From positions 72,600,704 to 72,664,703 of the forward strand of contig NC_092878.1 in assembly GCF_028372415.1 (NCBI RefSeq): 64,000 nucleotides of DNA, given 5' to 3'. Shown here one piece after another: positions 27,206-37,974 of the stretch. How positions within the stretch are numbered: the stretch's first letter is position 1; each line of letters begins with the position of its first letter. The stretch comes from Notamacropus eugenii (taxonomy: Eukaryota; Chordata; Mammalia; Diprotodontia; Macropodidae). A program made the translations under genes and the position numbers. A model generated the notes under the pieces. That model did not search any database. It was not told the origin of the DNA and was given only the letters and a program-made list of their open reading frames with translations.

Positions 27206-27329
27206 TCCCTCTAACTATTCTAATACTGAAAAAATGTCTTATGAGTTACAAATAACACCTTTCCAAGTAGGAATGTAAACACTTCAGCTTTAATGAGTTC
27301 CTTAAGGTTTCTCTTTCCTGTTTACCATT

Positions 27330-28443
27330 TCATGTTTCTCTTGATTCTTGTGTTTGAAAGTCAGATTTTCTAATCAGCTTTGGTCTTTTCAGCAAGAGTA
27401 CTTGGAAGTCCTGTATTTCATTGCAATTCCATTTTTTGTCCTAAAGTATTATACGCAGTGTTGCTGAATAGGTGGTTCTTGGTTTTAATCCTAGCTCCTT
27501 TGACCTCTGGAATATTATATTCCAAGTCCTTCAGTCTCTTAGTGTAGAAACTGCTAAATTCTCTGTTATCCTGACTATTTCCACCACACTTAAATTGTTT
27601 CTTTCTGGTTGTTGGTAATATTTTCTCCTTGACTTTGGAACTCTGAAATTTGGCTACAATATTCCTAGGAGTTTTCCTTTTGGGATCTCTTTCAGGATGT
27701 GATTGGTGAATTCTTTCCATTTCTATTTTACCCTCTGGTTCTAGAAAATCAAGAAGATGGAAGATGAAGAAAATCAGGAAGAAAAATTGGAAGATGATGT
27801 CTAGGCTCTTTTTTGATTATGGTTTTCAGGTAGACCATTAATTTTTTAAATTTTCTCTCCTGGATCTAATTTCCAGGTTAGTTGTTTTTTCCAATGAGAT
27901 ATTTCATGTTGTCTTCTATTTTCTCATTCTTTTGGTTTTGTTTATAATTTCTTGGTTTGTCATAAAGTCATTAGCTTCCATCTGCACCATTCTAATTTTT
28001 GAAGAACTATTTTCTTCAGTGTGCTTTTGAACTTCCTTTTCCATTTGGCAAATTCTGCTTTTTATAGCATTTTTCTCCTCTTTGGATTTTTGGACCTATT
28101 TTGCCATTTGGGTTAGTATATTTTTTAAACTGCTTTTTCCTTAAGTATTTTTGGTTGTCCCTTACCAAGCTGTTGACTTACTTTTCATGATTTTCTTTCA
28201 TTGCTCTCATTTCTCTTTCCAATTTTTCCTCCACCTCTCTTGCTTGATTTTCAAAATCCATTTTCTTCCATGATCTAAGGTCATTGTGTATTTGTTTTGG
28301 AGGTTTTGGATGTAGAAGCCTTGACTTTTATTTCTTTCTCTGATGCTCTGCTTTGTTCTTCTTCATCTGAACAGATGGAAGAAAATATGTGTTCACCAAG
28401 AAAGTAACCTTCTATAGTATTATTTTTCCCCCTTTTTGGGCAT
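27330..28443 (-). pseudogene. HAL1-2 ORF1, broken
   Basis: Start codon at 28443 on the minus strand, in the GGGAAATGCCC context used by HAL1-3 and HAL1-4. The frame breaks in the coiled coil. A 100-residue open piece at 27418-27720 carries ERIHQSHPERDPKRKTPRN, AKFQSSKVKEKIL and TRKKQFKCGGNSQD of the RNA-binding and C-terminal domains, with the last part in another frame. A stray 30-bp AGAAGATGGAAGATGAAG-type expansion lies near 27750-27795. Predicted full length would be about 365 residues as in the sister copies. Confidence 0.8.
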
Positions 28444-29168
28444 TTCCCCAACCAGTTACTTTACTTTGAGTCCTTTGTCAAGTGGAGGGTGCAATCTAGG
28501 TACCTGTAAGTTCTCAGTCCCTCTAAGGTGACACTTTCAAAGTAGAGGAGTCTACTCCTTTCTTGACCTGTCCTCTGGTCTGTGAACAAAGACAAGCATT
28601 CTTATCTGCCCAGGATCTGTGAGTAGAATTCCCTCCCTAAAGTCACCACCAAGTCCACCATGCCAGTGCTTTTCGTCATTCCAGGGCAGCCACTCAGAAC
28701 TAAGACCCAAATCAGCTGCTCTATTCCCCCAAGGTATTTAGACTGAGGATTTCAAAAGTGGATGCTGCTGTTGCAGTGACTGCCAACACTTAGGGACCGG
28801 GACCAGATTGCACTCCCCTCTCACCCAGTTGAAAGAGCTTTCTTATTGACCATTGAAGCTGTCTTTGACATTTGAGGGTTGAGAAATCTGGAAACTATAG
28901 CTGCTGCTAGTGATTCTGTGCACTGAAGCCTGCTGCAATCCTGTCCATACAGTGCCCCAAGGCTGGGCTGTGCTCTGCTCTGAGCCTGACGTGATAGACC
29001 TTTCCTGTTGGCCTTTGAGGCTGTCTTGGGCTGGAAATCTCTTTCCATTTTGAGGCTTCTGCCGCTCTAGAATTTGTTTAGAGTCATTTTTATGGGTGTT
29101 TTATGGGTTATGGGGACAGAGCTAGAGTAGATTCATCTTTCTACTCAGACATCTTGGCTCCTCCCCCA

Positions 29169-29590
29169 ACATATGCTGTTTTATACATCCTATGGTCCAT
29201 AATCTGTTGGAATACCAACCATTTACCAAACTAATTTTGCCTTCTTGACTCTAATGTTGCTCAAGTTTTTTTTTCATTTTTTTCTTTACAACTGTAATAC
29301 CTTTCTTCCAGGAGCCATCCTTGCCTGGCAAAATCCAATCCCTTCTTCAAGACCCAGGTCAAATGCTTTCTCCTATGTGAAACATGCCCACAGCTGGAAA
29401 CAATCTTTCTTTTCTGAGCTTTCAAAGAACTTTTTAGCTCTCTTGCATGCTTGGTGTCTTCTAGTTCCTAACATAATTTATTAAGGGAAGTAGCATAGCT
29501 TTCCTGATAGTTAGAAAGTTTCTTGAGAGCAGAAACAATAAAAAGCTTTGTCTTCATTTCTGAAGGATTTCAAATGACAATTTATTATTT
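29169..29590 (+). mobile_element. L2 fragment, part 2 (3' end)
   Basis: Resumes after HAL1-2. Contains the L2 blocks CAAGACCCAGGTCAAATGC and a decayed 'cttgagagcagaaac' near 29522 (usual L2 'cttgagggcagggac'). Confidence 0.7.
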
Positions 29591-29929
29591 TTACATAAAA
29601 TAAAGTATCAGTTATTATTCTCTTGGGGAGGAGGGAAAGGACAGAGATAGAGACAGAGTCCAAATTAGTCTTTCACCACTACTAACATTCCATGTCTTAG
29701 TTTCATTATATTCCCAGAATTCATTTCTTTTAAATTAATCTCCTTGATTAAAAATGTAAGTATTATTGACCTATTTGGGGCTAATGGATTACTAATATGA
29801 TACACAAAGTCATAGTCCACCTCTTCCTCTTCTCTCACTAATTTTTTTTTAAATCTCATTTTGACCTCATTAGTCCACTGAAGTTGTCTGATCTAAGGTT
29901 TCCAATGAACTCATAATTGTAGATACAAT
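29591..29929. other. Unassigned DNA
   Basis: No gene seen. The minus-strand 64-residue open frame at 29665-29859 lacks a domain. Confidence 0.4.
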
Positions 29930-30545
29930 GTTGTTTTCTTAATCCTCATCTATTTTGACCTCTTTACAGTTTTTGAAAATGGTAAGATTCTTCTCTTGGA
30001 GATTCTCTTCTTCATGTGTTTTCATGAGCACTACTTCTTAGTGTCTTTTGCTTGTTCTTTAATAATGTGCCCACTAATCATGAGTATCCCTACAGTTCTG
30101 TCATTGACTCCCTTCTGTTTTTCCTCTATATCAACTTACTTGGAGGGCTCATCAATTTCTAGGAATCCAATGTTAATCTTTTTGCTGTTTTACCGGACAT
30201 AATCTGGTTCTTGTGTTATAGCCCCATATCAGCAACTATCTTTTTGCTGTCATGAATTGGATGCTCCATAGGCATCTCCAACTCAATATGGCCCAAATAG
30301 AATTCACTTTCTTCCCCTCATGCTCACACTCCCCTCATCCATAAGTTTTTTTTTTATTTTTCTCAACAGCACCATCATTTGTTCACTTACCCAGACTTCT
30401 AATCTTAGTATCATTCTTAACTCTTCATTCTCATTTACCCTACTTCTGCAAATCATTGCCAAATTTTGTCATTTCTTCTTTCATAGTATCTCTCATATAT
30501 TTCCACACTCACAAAGTTGCCATTCTAGTTAAAGCCCACATCAGT
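29930..30545 (+). mobile_element. L2 ORF2 remnant, part 1
   Basis: Follows L2 reverse-transcriptase-region sequence: AGTATCCCTACAGTTCTGTC, CATCTCCAACTCAATATGGC near 30275 (usual L2 'catctcaaactcaatatgtc'), then CCCAGACTTCTAATCTTAG and TATCATTCTTAACTCTTCAT. Frame is not maintained. The L2 is later split by a SINE and by HAL1-3. Confidence 0.75.
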
Positions 30546-30822
30546 GGATAGGAAGGGAAAATACATTCATATGGTGCCTATTATATGCCACACATTCTGA
30601 TTAGCACTTTATAAATACTATCTCTTTTTGATCCTTACAACAACCACAGGAGGTAGGTGTTATTATCAGACATATTCTGTAAATGAGGAAATAGAGGAAA
30701 ATAGAAGTTAAGAGATTTACTCAGGGTCACATAGCTAATAAATGTCTGTGGTAAAATGTGAATTAAGGTCTCCCTTTCTCCAGACCCAATATTCTGTCTA
30801 CTGAGCCACCAGCTGCCTCCTC
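30546..30822 (-). mobile_element. MAR1/MIR-type SINE, minus strand, inserted in L2
   Basis: Antisense order: TATTATATGCCACACATTC, AGGAGGTAGGTGTTATTATC, TCTGTAAATGAGGAAATAG, GGGTCACATAGCTAATAAA, TGAGCCACCAGCTGCCTCC. Confidence 0.8.
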
Positions 30823-30825
30823 TGC

Positions 30826-31156
30826 TTTGACTATTCCAATAGCCATCTAATTGCTCTTCTTACCTCAAACCTCTCCTCATTACAAAATTTTCAATTCAAC
30901 TATGAAATTGTGTGTGTGTGTGTAAATGTATGTTTAACTTTGACTAGTCCAATAGCTATCTAATTGCTCTTCTTACCTCAAACCTCTCCTCATTACAAAA
31001 TTTTCAATTCAACTATGAAATTGTGTGTGTGTAAATGTATGTTTAACTTTGACTATTCCAATAGCTATCTCATTGCTCTTCTTACCTCAAACCTCTCCCC
31101 ATTACAATTTTCAATTCAACTATGAAATTGTGTGTGTTTGTAAATGTATGTTTAAC
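30826..31156. repeat. Three tandem copies of a ~110-bp L2 segment
   Basis: Units start at about 30826, 30939 and 31048 (periods ~113 and ~109) with TTTGACTATTCCAATAGC or close variants. They differ mainly in the length of an internal GT run and a few substitutions. Confidence 0.9.
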
Positions 31157-31209
31157 TGTGTCTCCCTCTTAATAAATAAACCTCAATGAATTCCTATTAG
31201 TCTAGGATC

Positions 31210-31220
31210 AGATATAAAGT
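31210..31220. repeat. Target-site duplication of HAL1-3, left copy
   Basis: AGATATAAAGT, repeated at 34015-34025. Confidence 0.85.
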
Positions 31221-31593
31221 TCTGGAGCACAGGCAAGTCCAGAGTGACAAGTGCAGACCAGACCAGCGTGGAGCAGAGACCAATGTGGAGTGAAGACCAG
31301 TGCAAAGCAGCAGAGGCAAGACCCTGAAGAGGGTTCAGGAGACCAGCAGCATCAGTTCCCAGATTTCTCAACCTATAAACACCATGGACAGCTTCAAAAG
31401 TCAGTGGGAGGGCTCCTTCATCCGGGAGAGGAGAGCCTGCTCTGAACCTCCAGTAGCAGGTACTGCAGCAGCAGCTGCCATTTTTGGAACTCCCCACCTA
31501 GAGTTCCTGGGGGAATTGAAGGTCTGATGGAATCTCGACCCTGAGCTCCACCCAGAAATGAGAAAGAGCACTGGCAGTGGAGCTGATGGAGGC

Positions 31594-31728
31594 TCTAAAA
31601 CTAGAGGGCAAAATAAATATTGAAAGACTGAACAGATGACTTCCTGAAAGAGATCTGAAAAGGGAAATTCTTAGGAATATTGTAGTCAAATTCCAGAATT
31701 CCCATGTCAAGGAGAAAATATTGCAAGG
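31594..31728 (+). repeat. ORF1 segment duplicated into the HAL1-3 5'UTR
   Basis: Matches 32600-32733 of the same element, both with CTAGAGGGCAAAATAAATAT, GAAAGAGATCTGAAAAGG and TTAGGAATATTGTAGTCAAA. Both copies share changes absent from HAL1-4 and HAL1-5 (GATCTGAAAAGG instead of GATCCAAAAAGA). Confidence 0.9.
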
Positions 31729-31912
31729 AAATTCAACTGCAGATTCTGGGCAGAAAAGTTTTTGGTTGTTCCCAGAGCAGTGTCTAGGTCAGGAGAGGGG
31801 TAAAATCCTTTCCCTTGATTGTGTCACCTTGGAGGAACTGAGAACTTACAGGTCCCTAGAGTATACCCTCCTCTCAACAAAGGTCTCAAAAATCATGTAA
31901 CTGGCTGGGAAA

Positions 31913-33013
31913 ATGCCCAAAAAGGAAGAAAAAATAAGACTAAAGAAGGTTACTTTCTTGGTGAACAGGTATTTTTCTCCCATCCTTTTGGAAGAGGAAG
32001 AACAAAGAATAACATCAGAGAAATTCAAGGTTTCTGTGTCCAAAACCTCCAGAATAAATATGCAATGGTCTCAGGTCATGGAAGAGCTCAAAAAGAACAT
32101 TGAAAATCAAGTAAGAGAGGTGGAAGAAAAATTAGGAAGAGAAATGAGAGCAATGCAAGAAAATCATGAAAAGTGAGTCAACAGCTTGCTAAAGGAGACC
32201 CAAAAAAATGCTGAAGAAAATAACGCCTTTAAAAATAGGCTAACTCAATTGGAAAAAAAGAGGTCGAAAGCCAATGAGTAGAAGAAAGCTTTAAAAAGCA
32301 GAATTAGCCAAGTAGAAAAGGAAATTCAAAATCTCACTGAAGAAAATAGTTCTATTAAAACTAGAATGGAACAGATGGAAGCTAATGACTTTATGAGAAA
32401 CAAAGAAATTACAAAATAAAACCAAAAAATGGAAAAAAAAAATAAGATCATGTGAAACAACTCATTGGAAAACGACTGACCTGGAAAACAAATCTAGGAA
32501 AGACAATGTAAAAATTATAGGACTACCTAATAGCCATGATCGAAAAAAGAGCCTAGACATCATCTTTCATGAAATTATCAAGGAAAACTGCCCTTATATT
32601 CTAGCACTAGAGGGCAAAATAAATATCGAAAGAATCCACAGATCACCTCCTGAAAGAGATCTGAAAAGGAAAACTCTTAGGAATATTGTAGTCAAATTCC
32701 TGAATTCTCATGCCAAGTAGAAAATATTGCAAGCACTCAGAAAGAGATAGTGTGAGTGTTGTGGAAATACAATCAGGATAACACAGAACCTGACAGCTTC
32801 TACATTAATGGATTGAAAGTCTTGGAGTAGGATATTCCAGAAGTCAAAGGAACTGAGATTAATCATCTACCTAGCAAAACTGAGTACAATACTTCAGGTA
32901 AAAAAAATGTTCATTCAGTGATGAAGAGGACTTTAAAGGCTTCTTGATGAAAAAAATCCGAACTGAAAGAAAATTTGACTTTCAGACACAAGAATCAAGA
33001 GAAGCCTTAAAAG
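31913..33013 (+). pseudogene. HAL1-3 ORF1, broken
   Basis: Start at 31913 (MPKKEEKIRLKKVTFLVNRY; a shift after the first residues changes the usual TIEGYFLGE block). The frame is open to a stop at 32174-32176, covering the first coiled-coil part with MEELKKNIENQVREVEEKLG. Later pieces in shifted frames cover the rest of the coil, the RNA-binding domain (GLPNSHD-like near 32525) and the C-terminal domain to about 33013. In active relatives this protein forms trimers that coat element RNA. Confidence 0.8.
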
Positions 33014-33130
33014 GTAAACAGGCAAGAGAAAACATAAAGGACTTTCTAAAGTTGAACTGTTCACATTCTTACATGAAATAATATTTGCAACTCTTGGGAC
33101 TTTTCTCAGTATTTGGATAGTTGGAGGGAT

Positions 33131-33184
<54 letters not shown>
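33131..33184. repeat. (CA)n microsatellite, ~53 bp
   Basis: Lies just past ORF1 of HAL1-3, after GGGATTATACACA. Confidence 0.95.
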
Positions 33185-33189
<5 letters not shown>

Positions 33190-34014
33190 GGAGAACACAG
33201 GGTGAATTGAATAAGAAGGGATGATACCTTAAAGCATAAAATAAAATTGAGGTGTGAGAGAGGAAGATATTGGGAGGAGAAAGGGAGACATGGAATGGGG
33301 TAAATTATCACACATCAAGGAGGCAAGAGAAAGTTTCTTCAGTGGAGGAGAAAAGTGAGGATGTGAGAGGGGAAAAGGGAAGCTTACTCTCTTCACATTT
33401 GGCTTGAGGGAATTGGTATGAAAGTATATCTTGCACTACAGAAGGGTGGGGGAAAGGGACAAGTGGAGTGAGAGGGATGATAGAAGGGAGGGCAAATGGG
33501 AGAACGGAGTAATCAGAAGGAAACACTTTTGGGGAGGGATAAGTTCAAAAGAGAGAATAGAATAAATGGGGGCAGGATAGGATGGAGGGAAATATAGTTA
33601 GTCTTTCTCAACATGACTATTATGGAAGCCTTTTGCAAAACCAACACTTATGCTGCCTATATTGAATTGCCTGCCTTCTCAGTGGGGATAGGTGGAGAGG
33701 GAAGAAGGGAGAGAAGTTGGAATTCAAAGTGTTGGGAATGAATGTTGAGAATTGTTTTTGCATACAACTGGGAAATAAGAAATACAGGTAATGGGATATA
33801 GAAACCTACCACCCTACAAGAAAACAGAGAAGAAGGGGATAAGGGAAGTTAGGGGTATGATAGAAGGGAGGGCATATTGAGGGAAGGGGTAATCAGAATG
33901 CAAGGGGTTGTGGGGTCCCAGGGGAGAGGGGAGATGGGGAGAAAATTCGGAACTCAAAATTTTGTGGAAATGAATGTTGAAAACTAAAAATAAATAAATA
34001 AACATTAAAAAAAA

Positions 34015-34395
34015 AGATATAAAGTCCTCTGTTTAGAATCAAAAGCTCTTCATAGCATGGCCCAGTCATTCCTTTTATTGTTTAAATCTTTTCTCATGAC
34101 ACTACTTTCTTTCATACTCTCTAACATCAAGCTATATTGCCCTCTTCCAGTGAACCACACATGACATGCCCTCTGGTCCAGTCTCTGTGCATGTCGTATC
34201 TCATACCTGGAAAGTTCCCTTTTTGCACTTATGCATATTTCGTTCTTGGTTTCATTCAAGATACAGGTCAAATCCTACCTTTCTAAGAGGCCCTTTACAG
34301 TTGTCCAGTACTGGTGACTTGGTCTCTTGTATGTATAGAATTATGTATCTGTTGTCTCCCCCACTATAATGTGAACACTTTAGAGGTCATGGGAC
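34015..34395 (+). mobile_element. L2 remnant, part 3 (3' end)
   Basis: Continues the L2 from 31220: CCTCTGTTTAGAATCAAAAG, TCATAGCATGGCCCAGTC, then ATACAGGTCAAATCCTACC and an L2-like 3' end near 34390. The left 11 bases are the second HAL1-3 target duplication. Confidence 0.8.
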
Positions 34396-34600
34396 ATTTG
34401 CTTAGCGTGAATGAGAAAATAACTGACAAAAATAGAGAAGCCAGTGTTGTTGGGTTCTTATATTCCTTCTGTTTTCTTTGCAAAGGAGAATGACCTTTAT
34501 ATTAGAAATGAAAGAACAAAAATGATTAACAGGAAATTGAAACAAAGACAAGTAAGGAAATTACAAGAGTACACTAGTTACCCCCATACAAATTCCAATC

Positions 34601-34840
34601 ATGTGGCCCAGATGGACCACATCCTTGTGTAATAGAAGCTTGGCAGATGTGTTTCTGAGCCACAGAAAACAGGAGAAGTATTACAAGACTGGAAAAGGAC
34701 AGAAGTCTTGTTTTTATTTGAAAGGGAAAAGCACAGAACCTGTAAATTATAGACCATCAAGCTTGACTTTACTTCCTGGGGAAGTTGTGGTATACATCAT
34801 GAAAAAAAGAGCTAGTGAACATTTTAAAAAGAGTTGTTGA
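34601..34840 (+). pseudogene. L3/CR1 reverse transcriptase fragment
   Basis: A 79-residue open frame whose second half carries STEPVNYRPSSLTLLPGEVV. NYRPxSLT followed by a PG-K/E block is the second conserved block of CR1-clade reverse transcriptases. The catalytic YADD region is not preserved downstream. In a live element the enzyme copies its own RNA at the target site. Confidence 0.7.
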
Positions 34841-34895
34841 TTACAAAGAGCTAGTATGATTTTATCAAAAATAAGTCAGGACAGACTAATCTCAT

Positions 34896-35133
34896 TCCAT
34901 CCCTTTCTTTCTTTTTCCTTTCTTTCCCTTTCTTTCTCTTTCCTTTTTTTCTTCCCTTCCTTTCCCTTCCCTTCCCTTCTCTTCCCTTTACTTTCCTTCC
35001 CTTTTCCTTCCCTTTCCTTTTTCCTTCCCTTTCCTTCCTGTCTTTCTTTCCCTTCTCTCTTTCCCTTCTTTTCTTTCTTCTGTCTTTCCCTCCCACCACC
35101 TCTACCTCTTTCTCTTCTCCCCTCCTCTCTCTT

Positions 35134-35192
<59 letters not shown>
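34896..35192. repeat. Polypyrimidine tract (CTTT/CCTT)n then (CT)n, ~295 bp
   Basis: Nearly pure C/T strand splitting the L3/CR1 element, ending in about 55 bp of CT repeats. Long mirror-like pyrimidine tracts of this kind can form triplex DNA. Confidence 0.95.
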
Positions 35193-35194
<2 letters not shown>

Positions 35195-35861
35195 TCCTCA
35201 TATCATTCACATAATTGCCAGACAACTCACCTATTGGCAAAGATTTTAACAAAGTATCACATACTATTCTTGTGAAGAAGGAGAGATATAGATTAAACTA
35301 TAATAGAATATGATGGATTTAGAAATGGCTAGATAGGCAGACTCAAATGGTTCAATGTCAACATGGCAAGAGGTGTACTTGTATACTCCAAGGTTCTGTC
35401 CTTGTCCCTCTGTTGTTTAAAAACAACAATTAACACATACAGTGATTTAGAGAAAGGAATAGTTAGGATCTCCCTTAAATTTCAAATGATACAAACCTAC
35501 AGAATGAAGATTAATGAACTAGATGACAGGATCCCAAATAATTTTATAGCATTGAGCTGATTATTCAAGAGTTATAAGCAAAAGTATTTTAATTAGACAA
35601 GAATAAACAGGTTTTACCTGTATTAAGTAGGGAAGGTATGATTAGACAACAATTTTTTTTTCTGAAAGAAAATCTAAGAATTATAATAGTATACAAATTC
35701 AATATGAGTCAGCATAATTATCTGGATAAAAAAATCAAATGTGATCTTTGACTATATTGAGAGGGTCATAGCTTCTAAGAATAGAGAGATGATCATCCCA
35801 ATTCATGCTAACCCTCATTAAACTCCATCTGAGTTGGTATGATTATTTCTGGTTGCCTTAG

Positions 35862-36115
35862 TTTGTTGTTCATTCCTCATTCTTAAAGAGGACCAATGAT
35901 ATTATGAAGGTGATGCCTTGACTTGTGTATGAATTGAATTTAAGGGAAGCAGTGCTGCCCAAAATCATCAGCTCCACTCTCTCGTCCAAAGGCATCAAAG
36001 TCCAATAGGAAGAGAAAAGTCAGGAGGACTGGAGATGACCTAGGAGTATGCCAGACAGAGTACCAACAAACATTAAGTTATTTTCAGTTAAGGGATCAGC
36101 TGTGGCTCTTTTTAA
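35862..36115. mobile_element. Probable SINE-like insert in L3/CR1
   Basis: Separates two L3/CR1 parts. Contains TTGTTCATTCCTCATTCTTAAAGAGGACC (given in part: CTCATTCTTAAAGAGGACC) and GGTGATGCCTTGACTTG, which I recall as a common marsupial repeat but cannot name. Confidence 0.45.
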
Positions 36116-36680
36116 CCTTTCACTCTTAATAGTTTGAGTTCAGCAAGTATATTTATATGTTAGAGAGTGTCTAGAGGAAAGCAACTGGGATTATGAAGGG
36201 TCTTTATTTTTACAGGTAAATATATGAGAGCTAACTGAAGGAAATATGAATACTTAGATTGGGGACATGAATATTCAGCGGAGGCATAATAATTCATCAA
36301 ATGTTTGAAGGGCTGTCACATGAAGAAGGGATTAGACATGTTCTGCTCAGTTCCCCAAAGCAGAAACTGGAGCAATGAATGGAAATTGAAAAGAAGACAA
36401 GTTAGGCTTAATGTCAGAGAAACTCTTTTCACATATAGAGCTGTCCAAAACTGGAATGCCTCAAGTGGCAGTAGTTTCTCCCTTTGTAGAAATCTTCAAG
36501 CAGGAGTTGGATGACTACTTTTTGGATATGTTGTAGTAGAGACTTCTTTATTGTTAATTATAGAGAGATTAATATTATTAATTATAGAGAGATTTCTTTC
36601 AAATATGGATCTGCTTACATGGCTTCAAGAGATCCTTTTCCCAGTTTGTAAATTATGTGATTCTCAACTGTGAATAGAAA

Positions 36681-36966
36681 TGATATTTGAAGATTGATCT
36701 TTTTAAATTAGTCATATCCAAGGAAGCTTCATAGAGGAAGGATATCTTGAAGAGTCCTCTAAAGTAGAAGTAGATCTTCACAAATACAAAAAAACAGTAT
36801 TTTTTTTTCCAGATTCTCAGGTACTAAGTCACCTTGATCTTCAAGACATCATTTTACTGATAGAAAGTGAAAACATAGATATGGGAAGGAACTGAGTTAC
36901 TATTAAGTTGAAAAAATATATCTGGACAAGATTCAGAAAATCAAGTGTAAATGTTTCAAATAATAC
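36681..36966. other. Unassigned DNA
   Basis: No gene seen. The piece at 36840-36900 is faintly SINE-like. Confidence 0.35.
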
Positions 36967-36988
36967 ATATATATATATGTACAGAGAG

Positions 36989-37021
<33 letters not shown>
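36967..37021. repeat. (AT)n/(GA)n microsatellite
   Basis: Short AT run followed by a GA run at 36988-37020. Confidence 0.9.
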
Positions 37022-37026
<5 letters not shown>

Positions 37027-37135
37027 AAGGAATGAGAAAGGAGAGGGAAAAGGAGAAAAAAGTTGTAAGAAATGAGAAAATGAAACTTTCGAATTTTAGA
37101 AGTCCTAATCTTCAAACCAGGAAGGAATGAAATTT

Positions 37136-37147
37136 TACACACACACA

Positions 37148-37234
<87 letters not shown>

Positions 37235-37246
37235 GCACGCACGCAT

Positions 37247-37278
<32 letters not shown>

Positions 37279-37279
37279 T
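37136..37279. repeat. (CT)n(CA)n compound microsatellite, ~140 bp
   Basis: About 65 bp of CT followed by about 55 bp of CA with CGCA interruptions and a short AT run. Confidence 0.95.
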
Positions 37280-37479
37280 TACATATTTGGTGGTGAACAG
37301 ATTTGTAAGTCTTTCATTCAGGTAAGCATCAAAATTTACATATTAAGGTTGAACTATAAGCTGTTTCTCCTTTACTATAGGTGGTTTGCCAGGTTGCAAA
37401 GTAGGATGTTCATTTGGGTCATATATCTCATATATCTCAACATTACAGTACTGGCCTTCTAGAGGGGGAAAAGGCAAGG

Positions 37480-37960
37480 AAGGGATGAATTAATGAAGCA
37501 CTGTGGGAAGTCTAAATAGAGACACAAGTTTTCATCTATGTTTAAGGACACAGAAGTGAGATGTACTTTTCAAATGCCATGTCTAATTTAAGAGTGAGCC
37601 TGCAGTGATCGCATTTAAATACCAACATATCTCAAGCCTGCTAAAGTTGATTTCAGGCAACATTACTCTGTGGAAACAATTACATCAAACATGATTGGAA
37701 AATATTTATTTTGGTGCAGTTCTTCCTTAATTAAAGCTCAATTTACGTCTTAGGGATGGAAGCATTTTTCGCATAGGATTGTGACACTCAGATATCTTTA
37801 AAATAAGTAAATGGAATGATGCAACCACTATGCACTCTGAAAGAAGTGGAATGATCTTTAACATGGCTGGTAATAAAAGCCAATAAATATTAGGGATGGA
37901 AGAAGAGATGTCCCAGTATTTTACCAAAAAATATATCTTTTGGTAACCATTTAGTTATTT
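37480..37960. promoter_or_regulatory. Possible conserved non-coding block
   Basis: Complex sequence with no repeat features, including AACATTACTCTGTGGAAAC and CCTTAATTAAAGCTCAATTT. No coding frame. The regulatory label is inference. Confidence 0.25.
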
Positions 37961-37974
37961 TAGGATCATAGATT

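Larger units (their letters stand above)
26150..29168 (-). mobile_element. HAL1-2 half-L1 retrotransposon, minus strand, full length
   Basis: Flanked by identical 16-bp target duplications. On the minus strand it begins at 29168 with GGGGGAGGAGCCAAGATGTC and ends in poly-A (poly-T at about 26149-26158). Order: 5'UTR (28444-29168), ORF1, microsatellite (26990-27205), polypurine 3'UTR. ORF2 is absent. The full-length form and clean duplications point to one insertion by the L1 target-primed mechanism, into an older L2. Confidence 0.9.
30823..31220 (+). mobile_element. L2 remnant, part 2, with internal triplication
   Basis: L2 resumes with a block repeated three times (30826-31156), then AATAAATAAACCTCAATG and AGGATCAGATATAAAGT, which continues directly at 34015 as AGATATAAAGTCCTCTG. 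Confidence 0.75.
31221..34014 (+). mobile_element. HAL1-3 half-L1 retrotransposon, plus strand, rearranged 5'UTR
   Basis: Flanked by 11-bp target duplications inside an L2 that reads continuously if the element is removed. The first bases lack the CCAAGATGG motif, so it is 5' truncated within the UTR. The 5'UTR (31221-31912) matches other HAL1 copies but carries a ~135-bp piece of ORF1 at 31594-31728. Then come ORF1 (31913-~33013), a (CA)n run, a polypurine 3'UTR and an A-rich tail. No ORF2. Confidence 0.9.
34440..36680 (+). mobile_element. L3/CR1-type LINE, plus strand, interrupted
   Basis: The frame near 34560-34840 encodes a CR1-type reverse transcriptase start (a decayed GPDG-HP block, then EPVNYRPSSLTLLPG at about 34740). 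The next block after a pyrimidine tract reads like 'tttaacaaagtatcacatac' and 'ggttcaatgtcaacatgg' (35246-35365), typical of L3. The 3' part at 36300-36520 includes TGAAGGGCTGTCACATG and GAGCTGTCCAAAACTGGAAT. Stops throughout mark it as ancient. Confidence 0.75.

Noticed and set aside
30826-31156. CRISPR-like regular repeats
   Set aside because: Units are directly tandem with no spacers, ~110 bp long, L2-derived, in a mammalian genome.
31251-31527. Overlapping plus and minus frames near 31.2-31.5 kb as a possible exon
   Set aside because: They lie in the HAL1-3 5'UTR, which matches other HAL1 leaders, and neither has a recognisable domain.
34601-34840. NYRPSSLT frame considered as a domesticated reverse transcriptase gene
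   Set aside because: Only a short fragment of a CR1/L3 RT, bounded by stops, with the catalytic part decayed.
34851-35275. 133- and 139-residue open frames rich in K/E/R or F/S/L
   Set aside because: Both are readings of the polypyrimidine tract on opposite strands.
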